Source: Sphingomonas sp. FARSPH (lineage in GTDB: Bacteria; Pseudomonadota; Alphaproteobacteria; Sphingomonadales; Sphingomonadaceae). From it: a stretch of 64,000 nt of DNA. The position numbers were made by a program, and so were the translations under genes. The notes beneath the pieces were generated by a model. It worked only from the letters and a program-made list of their open reading frames with translations. It had not been told where the DNA came from and did no database searches. Positions 9,793 through 18,281 of this stretch are shown piece after piece. How positions within the stretch are numbered: the first letter of the stretch is position 1; each line of letters begins with the position of its first letter. The stretch covers positions 2,037,001 to 2,101,000 of the forward strand of contig NZ_CP029985.1 of NCBI RefSeq assembly GCF_003355005.1. The letters are read 5' to 3'.

Positions 9793-12294
9793 ATGGCGTC
9801 CGATCCCCCCCGCATCACCCGCATGACCAGGTTCCGCGACGCAGTCGGCGGCGCGCTGCGCCGCGTGCGGGGGCGCTGGTGGGTGAAGGCGCTGGCGGTG
9901 CTCGCGGTGCTTGCCGCAATCGGCTATGGCGTCTTGTGGATCACGATCCTGCGCGATCTGCCCTCCGTCGCGCAGCTGCGCACCTACGAGCCGCCGCTGC
10001 CCACCAACGTGCGCGGCAATGACGGCAGCCCGATCCAGTCCTACGCCCGCGAACGGCGCGTCGAATTGTCCTATGCCGAATATCCGCCGCTGCTGGTGCG
10101 CGCCTTTCTGGCGGCGGAGGACAAGACGTTCTTCGAGCATCACGGCGTCGATTATCCCGGCCTCGCCGGCGCGGTGGTCGATTACGCGCGCAAGTTCGGC
10201 ACCGGGAAGCGCGCGCGCGGCGGATCGACCATCACGCAACAGGTCGCCAAGAACCTGCTGATCGGCAACGAATATTCGCCCACGCGCAAGCTCAAGGAGG
10301 CGATCCTCGCCTTCCGCATCGAGGATACGCTACAAAAGCCGCAAATCCTCGAACTTTACCTCAACCAGATCGCGTTGGGGCGTAACGCGTTCGGCGTCGA
10401 GGCGGCGAGCCACGCCTATTTCGACAAGGAACTGCCCGAACTCGATCTCGCGCAGCTCGCCTATCTCGCGATCCTGCCCAAGGGCCCGTCGAACTACGAT
10501 CCCGTTCGCCACCCCGACCGCGCGCTGGCACGGCGCAACTGGGTGCTGGGCGAGATGCTGAAGAACGGCTTCATCACGCAAGGCCAGCACGACCGGGCGG
10601 TCGCCGAGCCGCTCGGCACCGTGCTGCGCCGCACCCCCAAGTTCGAGCGCGTCGGCGGCTATTTCGTCGAGGAGGTGCGCCGCCAGCTGATCGACAAGTT
10701 CGGCGAGACGTCGCGCGACGGGCCGCACAGCGTCTATGCGGGCGGCCTGTGGGTGCGCACCAGTCTCGACACGCGGCTTCAGGACCTCGCCACGCAGGCG
10801 CTGCGCGACGGCCTGGTCCGCTACGACCGTGGACGCGGCTGGTCGAGGCCGATGCGCCATGTCGATATCGACGGCGACAATTGGCTTGGCGCGCTGATCA
10901 ACACCAACATCGCGCTCGATTATGCCGACTGGCGCGCCGCGATCGTCATCGCGCGAAACGGCGACGCTTGGCAGATCGGCTTCGCCGACGGCAAGACCGC
11001 CGAGCTGCCACGATCGCGCGCGGCGATGCCGGTGCGCGGCGGCGCAGCGAGCAGCTTTTCGGCGCTGAAGCCCGGCGACATCATCGCGGTCGCGCCGGAA
11101 GGCGGCGGCTGGGCGATCCGATCGATACCCAAGGTGTCGGGCGGCTTCGTCGTCGAGGAACCCGCGACCGGCCGCGTGCTGGCGATGCAGGGCGGTTTCG
11201 ACAGCCGTATCCAGGCGTTCAACCGCGCGACGCAGGCGATGCGCCAGCCGGGATCGACGATCAAGCCGATCATCTATTCCGCCGCACTGGAAAACGGGAT
11301 GACGCCCGCGACGATCATCGTCGACGGTCCCTATTGCGTCTATCAGGGCGCGCGGCTGGGGCAGAAGTGCTTCCGCAACTTCGCCAACATGCGCGCGGCG
11401 GGGCCGCACACGATGCGTTGGGGCATCGAACAGTCGCGCAACCTCATGACGGTGCGCGCCGCGGCCACGACGGGCATGCCCAAGGTCGTCGACGTGATGA
11501 AGCGCCTCGGCGTTGGCACCTATTCGCCCTATCTGGCGATCGCACTGGGCGCGGGCGAGACGACGGTCAGCCGCATGGTCAACGCCTATGCGACGATCGC
11601 CAATCAGGGGCGCGCGCACGAGCCGACGCTGGTCGATTTCGCGCAGGATCGCCACGGCCAGGTGATCTGGCCGGAAAACTGGCGCGCCTGCGACGGCTGC
11701 AACGCGCCCGACTGGAACGGCAAGGCGATGCCGCGTCCGCGCGACCGCACGCGCCAGGCGATCGACGCGATGACCGCCTATCAGATGGTCCATATCACCG
11801 AAGGCGTGATCCAGCGCGGCACCGCGACGACGCTGCGCGATCTCGACCGGCCGATGTTCGGCAAGACGGGGACGACGACGGGCCCGACCGACGTCTGGTT
11901 CATCGGCGGCACGCCGCAGTTCATCGGCGGGCTTTATCTGGGCTACGACAGTCCGCGCCGACTGGGCGCGGCGGAGGGCGGCACGGTTGCCGCGCCGATC
12001 TTCAAGGAATTTGCGGTCAAGGCGTATGACGGGCTGGAAAAGCTGCCGTTCCGCGCCGCGCCGGGCATCCGCATGGTGCGCATCGATCGCGCCAGCGGTC
12101 GTCCGGTCTATGGCACCTTCCCGACCGACAGCGATCCCAAGCCGGCGGTGATCTGGGAAGCGTTCAAGCCCGAAAGCGAACCCCGCCGCGCTGCGCGCCA
12201 CGCTGGCCCCGCCCCCGCGGCGACCACCGCCGCACCCAAGGCGCAGGGCCAGCGCGACAGCGATTTCTTGCAAAGGGAAGGCGGAATCTACTAG
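9793..12294 (+). CDS. mrcA: Penicillin-binding protein 1A
   Basis: 833 residues. Short cytoplasmic N-terminus, one membrane segment (about 33-53), glycosyltransferase 51 domain with catalytic EDKTFFEHHGVD starting at Glu109 and the GGSTITQQVAKN motif, then an OB-like region and a transpeptidase domain with GSTIKP (Ser-x-x-Lys), SRN (second motif, in EQSRNLMT) and KTGTTTG. It polymerises glycan strands and cross-links peptides in the periplasm. A second ATG at 9823 is a possible start and would lose ten residues. The C-terminal 40 residues are Ala/Pro-rich. It sits directly after a cell-wall amidase, giving a peptidoglycan pair. Confidence 0.95.
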   Translation: MASDPPRITRMTRFRDAVGGALRRVRGRWWVKALAVLAVLAAIGYGVLWITILRDLPSVAQLRTYEPPLPTNVRGNDGSPIQSYARERRVELSYAEYPPLLVRAFLAAEDKTFFEHHGVDYPGLAGAVVDYARKFGTGKRARGGSTITQQVAKNLLIGNEYSPTRKLKEAILAFRIEDTLQKPQILELYLNQIALGRNAFGVEAASHAYFDKELPELDLAQLAYLAILPKGPSNYDPVRHPDRALARRNWVLGEMLKNGFITQGQHDRAVAEPLGTVLRRTPKFERVGGYFVEEVRRQLIDKFGETSRDGPHSVYAGGLWVRTSLDTRLQDLATQALRDGLVRYDRGRGWSRPMRHVDIDGDNWLGALINTNIALDYADWRAAIVIARNGDAWQIGFADGKTAELPRSRAAMPVRGGAASSFSALKPGDIIAVAPEGGGWAIRSIPKVSGGFVVEEPATGRVLAMQGGFDSRIQAFNRATQAMRQPGSTIKPIIYSAALENGMTPATIIVDGPYCVYQGARLGQKCFRNFANMRAAGPHTMRWGIEQSRNLMTVRAAATTGMPKVVDVMKRLGVGTYSPYLAIALGAGETTVSRMVNAYATIANQGRAHEPTLVDFAQDRHGQVIWPENWRACDGCNAPDWNGKAMPRPRDRTRQAIDAMTAYQMVHITEGVIQRGTATTLRDLDRPMFGKTGTTTGPTDVWFIGGTPQFIGGLYLGYDSPRRLGAAEGGTVAAPIFKEFAVKAYDGLEKLPFRAAPGIRMVRIDRASGRPVYGTFPTDSDPKPAVIWEAFKPESEPRRAARHAGPAPAATTAAPKAQGQRDSDFLQREGGIY

Positions 12295-12350
12295 CGCCGC
12301 TTCCATAGTCGCGGCCCTTCCGCCATTCTCGAATTTTCCGGAGACGTTTC

Positions 12351-13478
12351 ATGCGCGCCGAAGCGCAATCCCATGTCGACCGCATCAAGGACGCGCTGGC
12401 GCTGCTGCGCCGCTTCCTCGATTGGGACCGCGCGCTGCGCCGGCTCGACGAACTCAATGCGCGCGTCGAGGACCAGGCGCTGTGGAACGACCCCAAGGCC
12501 GCGCAGGAAGTGATGCGCGAGCGTCGCCGCCTGGACGAGGCGATCACCGCGACCAAAGCGATCCAGAGCGAACTCGACGATACCGTCGAACTGATCGAGA
12601 TGGCGGAGGCCGAGGGCGACACCGCGATGGAGGCGGAGGGCGTCGAGGCGCTCGCGGCGCTCGCCGCGCGCGCCGAGCACGACAAGGTTCAGGCGCTGCT
12701 CGCCGGCGAGGCGGACGCGAACGATACCTATATCGAGATCAACTCGGGTGCGGGTGGTACGGAGAGCCAGGACTGGGCGGGCATGCTGCAGCGTATGTAC
12801 ACGCGCTGGGCCGAACGCCGCGGCATGAAGGTCGAGCTGATCGACTACCACGCGGGCGAGCAGGCGGGGATCAAATCCGCGACGTTGCTGGTCAAGGGCG
12901 AGAACGCTTATGGCTTCGCCAAGACCGAAAGCGGCGTCCACCGCCTCGTCCGGATCAGCCCGTATGACAGCGCGGCGCGGCGCCACACCAGCTTCTCGAG
13001 CGTCTGGGTCTATCCGGTCATCGACGACAATATCGAGGTCGAATACAACGAAAGCGACCTGCGCATCGACACCTATCGCGCGAGTGGCGCCGGCGGCCAG
13101 CACATCAACACCACCGATTCCGCGGTGCGCATCACGCACATCCCGACCGGCATCGTCGTCCAGTGCCAGAACCAGCGCTCGCAGCACAAGAACAAGGCGG
13201 AGGCGTACAACCAGCTGCGCGCGCGCCTGTACGAGCGTGAACTGGCGATCCGCGAGCAGGCGGCCAACGCGGAAAATGCGACCAAGACCGACATCGGCTG
13301 GGGGCATCAGATCCGCTCCTACGTCCTCCAGCCGTATCAGCTGGTGAAGGACCTGCGCACCGGCGTCACCTCCACCGCGCCGGGCGACGTGCTCGACGGC
13401 GCGCTCGATCCGTTCATGGCGGCGGCGCTGTCGCAGCGCGTGACGGGCGAGAAGGTCGACGTCGAGGACGTCGATTGA
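12351..13478 (+). CDS. prfB: Peptide chain release factor 2
   Basis: 375 residues, full length. It recognises UGA and UAA and triggers peptide release. The GGQ tripeptide is at 248-250 inside SGAGGQHINTTDSAVRITH. The codon-recognition tripeptide, SPF in E. coli, reads SPY at 203-205 in RISPYDSAARRH. The frame is continuous from the ATG: there is no in-frame TGA near codon 26, so the programmed +1 frameshift that autoregulates many prfB genes is absent here. The stop overlaps the start of the next gene (TGATG). Confidence 0.96.
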   Translation: MRAEAQSHVDRIKDALALLRRFLDWDRALRRLDELNARVEDQALWNDPKAAQEVMRERRRLDEAITATKAIQSELDDTVELIEMAEAEGDTAMEAEGVEALAALAARAEHDKVQALLAGEADANDTYIEINSGAGGTESQDWAGMLQRMYTRWAERRGMKVELIDYHAGEQAGIKSATLLVKGENAYGFAKTESGVHRLVRISPYDSAARRHTSFSSVWVYPVIDDNIEVEYNESDLRIDTYRASGAGGQHINTTDSAVRITHIPTGIVVQCQNQRSQHKNKAEAYNQLRARLYERELAIREQAANAENATKTDIGWGHQIRSYVLQPYQLVKDLRTGVTSTAPGDVLDGALDPFMAAALSQRVTGEKVDVEDVD

Positions 13479-14218
13479 TGGACGCGACGCGTCGCATCGG
13501 GCGGGGTTGGGTGGACGGCGTGCTGTGCGCGCTGCTGCTGCTCGCCGCGTGCGACGGGTCGAAACCGCTGATCCGCCACGATGCCGAGGAGCCGGGGCCG
13601 TTCCCCGCCGCCGATCGCCCCGTCGCCAATATCGTCTCGTCGCGCTGGTCGAACGAAGAGGCGCGCGATCGGCTGAACGAGGCGACCGAGGTGATGGACA
13701 AGGCGAAAATCCGCCGCGGCATGACCGTCGCCGACATCGGTGCGGGGGAGGGCTATTATACGATCCGCCTGGCGCAGCGCGTCGGCAAGACGGGGCGCGT
13801 GCTGGCGGAGGACATCGTCGCGAGCGTCCGCGACGCACTCGCCGACCGCGTCGCGCGCGAGGACCTGGAGAACGTCTCCGTGCGCCTCGGCGAACCCGCC
13901 GATCCGAAGCTGCCCGAAAAGAGCTTCGATCGCGTATTGATGGTGCACATGTATCACGAGATCGCGCAGCCCTATGAATTCCTGTGGCGGCTGCGCCCGT
14001 CGGTGAAGCCGGACGGCCTCGTCGTGGTGGTCGACGCGGACCGCCGGCCGCAGGATCACGGCACGCCGCCCGAACTGCTCCGTTGCGAATTCGCCGCGGT
14101 CGGCTATCGCCTGGTGTCGCAGTCGCCGATGCCGTCGGCGGGCGGCTACATGGCGACCTTCCAGCCGAGCGGCGCGCGGCCGGAGCCAGCGCAGATCAAG
14201 GCATGCCGCCTGCGCTGA
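13478..14218 (+). CDS. Class I SAM methyltransferase with a lipoprotein-like signal
   Basis: 246 residues from the ATG that overlaps the prfB stop. The N-terminus has a hydrophobic stretch followed by LLLLAACDG, which looks like a lipobox with Cys about residue 24; this suggests an exported or membrane-tethered protein, unusual for an SAM enzyme. The fold is a class I methyltransferase: motif I VADIGAGEGYYT near residue 85, acidic end of beta 2 in AEDI, and FDRVLMVHMYHE as motif IV. The substrate is unknown. The TGATG overlap puts it in one operon with prfB, but it is not PrmC (no NPPY motif), so it should not be read as the release-factor methylase. Confidence 0.78.
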   Translation: MDATRRIGRGWVDGVLCALLLLAACDGSKPLIRHDAEEPGPFPAADRPVANIVSSRWSNEEARDRLNEATEVMDKAKIRRGMTVADIGAGEGYYTIRLAQRVGKTGRVLAEDIVASVRDALADRVAREDLENVSVRLGEPADPKLPEKSFDRVLMVHMYHEIAQPYEFLWRLRPSVKPDGLVVVVDADRRPQDHGTPPELLRCEFAAVGYRLVSQSPMPSAGGYMATFQPSGARPEPAQIKACRLR

Positions 14219-14245
14219 CGCGCCCGATATCGACGCGGCGAAGGA

Positions 14246-14635
14246 TCAGAGCAGGCCCAGCGTCCGGAAGCTCGTCGTCGCGGTCGCGGTCAGGATCAGA
14301 TGGTCGACGAGCGTCACCCCGACGGGCTCCGCGGCCCGCGCCAGCGCGCGCGTGTAGGCCAGGTCGTCTGCGCTCGGCGTCGCCGAACCGCTCGGGTGAT
14401 TGTGTGCGAGGATCAGCGCGGCGGCATCCTGGACCAGCGCCGCACGGATCAGGTCGCGCAGCGGCGGCGACACCGCGACCACATGCCCTTCATAGTCCAG
14501 CCGTGCCAGAAGCCTCCATTCCGGATCGAGTAAAGCGACCGCCGCGCGCTCGACAGCGCCGCCCCGCAGGTCCGCGAACAGCGCGGTCGCGGCGGCGACG
14601 TCGGCGATACGGGGTAGGGCGGGCGCGGGATGCAC
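14246..14635 (-). CDS. Short RadC-type JAB domain protein
   Basis: 129 residues carrying only the C-terminal JAB/MPN half of RadC. The metal motif is HNHPSGSATPSADD (about 85-98), matching H-x-H-x7-S-x2-D. Full-length RadC has about 220 residues with a helix-hairpin-helix N-terminus, which is absent; a stop codon lies shortly upstream in the same frame, so no longer form is hidden there. The only usable start is GTG at 14635. RadC proteins are no longer considered DNA-repair enzymes and their reaction is unknown. It ends close to the methyltransferase (tail to tail) and diverges from thyA. Confidence 0.75.
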   Translation of the reverse strand: MHPAPALPRIADVAAATALFADLRGGAVERAAVALLDPEWRLLARLDYEGHVVAVSPPLRDLIRAALVQDAAALILAHNHPSGSATPSADDLAYTRALARAAEPVGVTLVDHLILTATATTSFRTLGLL

Positions 14636-14733
14636 GGACCATCCTGCCGCCTGCGCCTTCGCGCTTCACCGCAAAGCGCGTCCGGAATGGCGGCATGCTT
14701 GGCGACTCGCGGCGCGCAGGGTAGGCGGTGGCG

Positions 14734-15528
14734 ATGCGCCAGTATCTCGACCTGATGGACCGCGTTCTCACCTCCGGCAGCCGGCAGGAGGATCGTACCG
14801 GCGTCGGCACGCTGTCGGTCTTCGGTGCGCAGATGCGTTTCGACCTGCGGCAGGGCTTTCCCGTGCTGACGACGAAGAAGCTGCACCTGCGCTCGATCAT
14901 AGTCGAACTGCTGTGGTTCCTGCGCGGCGACACCAACGTCCGCTGGCTTCAGGAGCAGAAGGTCAGCATCTGGGACGAATGGGCCGACGCGAACGGCGAT
15001 CTTGGTCCGGTCTATGGCAAGCAGTGGCGCGACTGGGTCGCGGCGGACGGGCGGCATATCGACCAGATCCGAGAATTGGTCGACACGATCCGCACCAATC
15101 CCGCAAGTCGCCGCCAGATCGTCACCGCCTGGAACCCCGGCGACCTCCACGCCATGGCGCTCAGTCCGTGCCATTGCCTGTTCCAGACGCATGTCGCGGA
15201 CGGGCGGCTGAGCCTGCAGCTCTACCAGCGTTCGGCGGACATCTTCCTGGGCGTGCCGTTCAACGTCACGAGCTACGCGCTGCTGACGCACATGCTCGCG
15301 CAGCAGGCGGGGCTGGCGGTCGGCGACTTTATCTGGACGGGCGGCGACTGCCATCTCTACCTCAACCATCTCGACCAGGCGCGCATGCAGCTGACGCGCG
15401 ATCCCGGCCCGCTGCCGCGCCTGGAGATCGTCCGTACCCCGCCGTCGATCGACGCTTATGCGTACGAGGATTTCGTGCTGCACGATTACGTCGCGCAGCC
15501 GCATATCAAGGCGCCCGTCGCGGTATGA
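14734..15528 (+). CDS. thyA: Thymidylate synthase
   Basis: 264 residues, the same length as E. coli ThyA and colinear with it, which decides the ATG at 14734 over the GTG six bases earlier. It methylates dUMP to dTMP with methylene-tetrahydrofolate. Catalytic Cys146 lies in MALSPCHCLF; RTGVGT, the substrate loop around LYQRSADIFLG and the C-terminal APVAV are all present. The ATG of folA overlaps its stop (ATGA), so the enzyme that re-reduces the dihydrofolate produced here is translated with it. Confidence 0.97.
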   Translation: MRQYLDLMDRVLTSGSRQEDRTGVGTLSVFGAQMRFDLRQGFPVLTTKKLHLRSIIVELLWFLRGDTNVRWLQEQKVSIWDEWADANGDLGPVYGKQWRDWVAADGRHIDQIRELVDTIRTNPASRRQIVTAWNPGDLHAMALSPCHCLFQTHVADGRLSLQLYQRSADIFLGVPFNVTSYALLTHMLAQQAGLAVGDFIWTGGDCHLYLNHLDQARMQLTRDPGPLPRLEIVRTPPSIDAYAYEDFVLHDYVAQPHIKAPVAV

Positions 15529-15989
15529 CGATCGTGTTCGTGCTCGCGCGCGCCGACAATGGCGTGATCGGCCGCGACGGGCAGCTGCCTTGGCATCTTC
15601 CCGCCGATCTCAAACGGTTCAAGGCGCTGACGACGGGCAAGCCGATGGTGATGGGGCGCAAGACGTTCGACAGCTTTCCCGCGCCGCTGCCCGCCCGCCG
15701 GCATATCGTGCTGACGCGCGATCGCGGCTGGTCCGCGCCGGGTGCGGAGGTCGCGCACGATCCGGCAGACGCGCTGGCGCGCGCCGGCGCAGGCGAGGTC
15801 GCGGTGATCGGCGGTGCGGAAATCTTCGCGTTGTTCGACGCCGACCGGATCGAACTGACCGAGGTTCACGGTGCCTTCGACGGCGATGCGGTCGTGCCGC
15901 CGTTCGCGGGTTATCGCGAGGCGGCGCGCGCGGACTATGCCGCGGTGGACGGCCGGCCGGCGTACAGCTTCGTGACACTGGTTCGTTAG
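15525..15989 (+). CDS. folA: Dihydrofolate reductase
   Basis: 154 residues, close to the usual 155-165. It reduces dihydrofolate to tetrahydrofolate with NADPH. Visible motifs: NGVIGRDGQLPWHLPADL (substrate loop with the acidic Asp), MGRKTFDSF, and the nucleotide-binding VIGGAEIFALF. The start overlaps the thyA stop by four bases. ribF follows 19 bases after its stop, so thyA, folA and ribF may be one transcript. Confidence 0.96.
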   Translation: MTIVFVLARADNGVIGRDGQLPWHLPADLKRFKALTTGKPMVMGRKTFDSFPAPLPARRHIVLTRDRGWSAPGAEVAHDPADALARAGAGEVAVIGGAEIFALFDADRIELTEVHGAFDGDAVVPPFAGYREAARADYAAVDGRPAYSFVTLVR

Positions 15990-16008
15990 CCCCCTATAGG
16001 CGCGCGTC

Positions 16009-16935
16009 ATGGAGCGGCTGGACGGCGGCTCGGCCATTCCGCGGCACCTTGCCGGCGGCATCGTCGCGCTCGGCAATTTCGACGGATTTCACCTGGGCCA
16101 TCAGGCGGTGGTCGGCCGCGCCGTCGCGCGCGCGCGCGAACAGGGACGTCCCGCGCTCGTCGCGACGTTCGATCCGCATCCGGTCCGCCACTTCCGCCCC
16201 GACACGCCGCCGTTCCGGCTGACGACGCTCGACCAGCGCGAGCAGTTGTTCGCCGCGGCGGGCGTTGATGCGATGGTCGTCTTCCATTTCGACGCGTCGC
16301 TCGCCGCCCTGTCGGTCGAGGATTTCGTCGTGCAGCGGCTCGTCGAAACGCTGCGGGTCGGCGGCGTCGTGACCGGAGAGGATTTCACCTTCGGCCAGGG
16401 CAAGCGCGGCAGCGTTGCCGATCTCGCCGCCTATGGCGCCGCGCTGGGCTTCACCGCGGAGACGGTCGCCCCCGTCACGCTGGACGGCGAGATCGTCTCG
16501 TCCAGCCGTATCCGCGCCGCGCTGCGCCTGGGTGAAATGCGCGCGGCGGCGCGGCTGTTGACGCGGCCCTATGCGATCGAAGGGGTCGTGCAGCACGGCG
16601 ACAAGCTCGGCCGCACGATCGGCTATCCGACCGCCAATATCGACATGGGCAAGTATCTGCGCCCCGCCTACGGCATCTATGCGGTGACCGGGCGGCTTGG
16701 CGATGGGCGCGTGCTGAACGGCGCGGCGAACCTGGGCATCCGCCCGACGTTCGATCCGCCCAAGGAACTGCTCGAACCCTATTTCTTCGACTTCGCCGGC
16801 GATCTGTACGGCCAGACGATCGAAGTCGCGCTGGTCGAATACCTTCGGCCGGAGGCGAAGTTCGACAATCTCGACGCGCTCGTCCGCCAGATGGATGCGG
16901 ACTGCGCGCGGGCGCGAGCGATCCTGGACGGCTGA
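16009..16935 (+). CDS. ribF: Bifunctional riboflavin kinase / FAD synthetase
   Basis: 308 residues. The N-terminal nucleotidyltransferase domain has LGNFDGFHLGH (HxGH motif) and the C-terminal flavokinase domain has GRTIGYPTANI (PTAN motif, about 202-212). It makes FMN and then FAD from riboflavin and ATP. In many bacteria ribF precedes ileS; here ileS-lspA is 10 kb away and ribF instead follows thyA-folA. It ends 13 bases from the convergent GH130 gene with no visible terminator between them. Confidence 0.95.
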   Translation: MERLDGGSAIPRHLAGGIVALGNFDGFHLGHQAVVGRAVARAREQGRPALVATFDPHPVRHFRPDTPPFRLTTLDQREQLFAAAGVDAMVVFHFDASLAALSVEDFVVQRLVETLRVGGVVTGEDFTFGQGKRGSVADLAAYGAALGFTAETVAPVTLDGEIVSSSRIRAALRLGEMRAAARLLTRPYAIEGVVQHGDKLGRTIGYPTANIDMGKYLRPAYGIYAVTGRLGDGRVLNGAANLGIRPTFDPPKELLEPYFFDFAGDLYGQTIEVALVEYLRPEAKFDNLDALVRQMDADCARARAILDG

Positions 16936-16948
16936 CCGCCGCCGCGCG

Positions 16949-18232
16949 TCACGCCATTGCGGCGAGCATCTCCGTGATCTTGACGAAGGCGAAGCCAACC
17001 GAGCTGTCGGCGATGCCATAGGGCAGGAACAACGTGTCGTCGTGGCGGATCGCGCCGCACGAATAGACGACGTTGGGCACGTACCCTTCGCGATCCTGAT
17101 CCTTGGCGGCCAGGATCGGCTCGACCGTGCGGCCGATCACCCTCGACGGATCGTCCTTGTCGAGCAGCACCGCGCCGATCGAATATTTGCGCATCGCGCC
17201 GACGCCGTGGGTCAGCAGCAGCCAGCCTTCGTCCAGCTCGATGGGCGGTCCACAATTGCCGATCTGCACCAGTTCCCACGGATAGACGGGGGTCAGGATC
17301 TTCTCGCCCTCGTCCCAATGTTCCAGCGTGTCGGATTTCAGCAGGAACAGATTCTCGCCGTCCTGCCGGCCGATCATCATATACTGGCCGCCGACCTTGC
17401 GCGGGAACAGCGCCATGCCCTTGTTGCGCGCCGCCGGGCCGCTCATCGGCACCAGGTCGAACGCGCGGAAATCGCGCGTGCGCATCAGTTCGGACTGGAT
17501 GACCGAGCCGTTATAGGCGGTGTAGGTGCCGATCCATTCGAAGCTGCCGTCGTCATGCTGGAAATGCACGATCCGCAGATCCTCCAGCCCCTTCGACTGG
17601 GCACTGGTGATCGGGAAGATGACGGTGCCCGACAGCGTCGAATCGCGGTGGCGATAGACGGTAACGGGGCCTTCCGGCATCTCGTCCTCGATCCCTTCCG
17701 CAACGTCGGCGGCGGTGGCGAAGGGCGGCTCGGGCGCCAGCTTCAGCTGGTTCTCGTCGGTGATGATGCCTTCGCGGAACGCGACGGAGCTGATGTGCCC
17801 CTCACCGACCGAGCGCAGTGACATCAGGATGCGCATCGACCCCGGCGGCATGCCCGACTGATCGAAATGCGGCACCGCACTGGGATTCATCAGCGCGGCT
17901 GCGGCGTAGCTGTATTCGTGGCAGAAATACGCGCCGATCAGTTGGCGCTTTTCGTCGCCGATCTCGCTGCCGTCGAGGCCGAGCAGGTCGGCGATCTCGT
18001 CGTAGCGCGTCATGAACACGCGGCGGGTCTGCCAGTGACGCGCCTCGAAGTCCTTCAGCACCTCTTCCAGCTCGTCGCGCGCCTGCTGCGCCGTCATGCG
18101 CAGCACTTCGCCGACCAGCCGCTCGGTCCGGTTCGGCGCGCCGCCTTTGCCACCCCATGCGATGTGGAACGGCCGCACGACGACGCGCGACGGATCGGCG
18201 TGCAGCCGCAGATCGTGGTTGAACAACTCCAT
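16949..18232 (-). CDS. Glycoside hydrolase family 130 protein (probable glycoside phosphorylase)
   Basis: 427 residues from the ATG at 18232, where similarity to the family begins (VVVRPFHIAWGG). GH130 enzymes are five-bladed beta propellers that phosphorolyse or hydrolyse beta-mannosides. I see the typical ligand-binding stretches FEWIGTYTAYNG, GRQDGENLFL and the GPPIELDEGWLLLTHGVG segment with the Glu used in metal-free substrate binding. The N-terminal 150 residues include a long helical region with ARxxYSYAAAALMNPS-like character, as in longer family members. It lies 49 bases after a GT4-type glycosyltransferase gene on the same strand, so the two likely act on the same glycan. Whether it is a phosphorylase or hydrolase, and on which linkage, cannot be decided here. 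Confidence 0.85.
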   Translation of the reverse strand: MELFNHDLRLHADPSRVVVRPFHIAWGGKGGAPNRTERLVGEVLRMTAQQARDELEEVLKDFEARHWQTRRVFMTRYDEIADLLGLDGSEIGDEKRQLIGAYFCHEYSYAAAALMNPSAVPHFDQSGMPPGSMRILMSLRSVGEGHISSVAFREGIITDENQLKLAPEPPFATAADVAEGIEDEMPEGPVTVYRHRDSTLSGTVIFPITSAQSKGLEDLRIVHFQHDDGSFEWIGTYTAYNGSVIQSELMRTRDFRAFDLVPMSGPAARNKGMALFPRKVGGQYMMIGRQDGENLFLLKSDTLEHWDEGEKILTPVYPWELVQIGNCGPPIELDEGWLLLTHGVGAMRKYSIGAVLLDKDDPSRVIGRTVEPILAAKDQDREGYVPNVVYSCGAIRHDDTLFLPYGIADSSVGFAFVKITEMLAAMA

Positions 18233-18281
18233 CGCGGGGTACAGCCTCACCGGTCGTTTCAGGCCGCCGCCCCGTGAACGA

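Noticed and set aside
13478..14218. Release-factor glutamine methyltransferase (PrmC) next to prfB
   Set aside because: The NPPY motif is missing; location alone is not enough.
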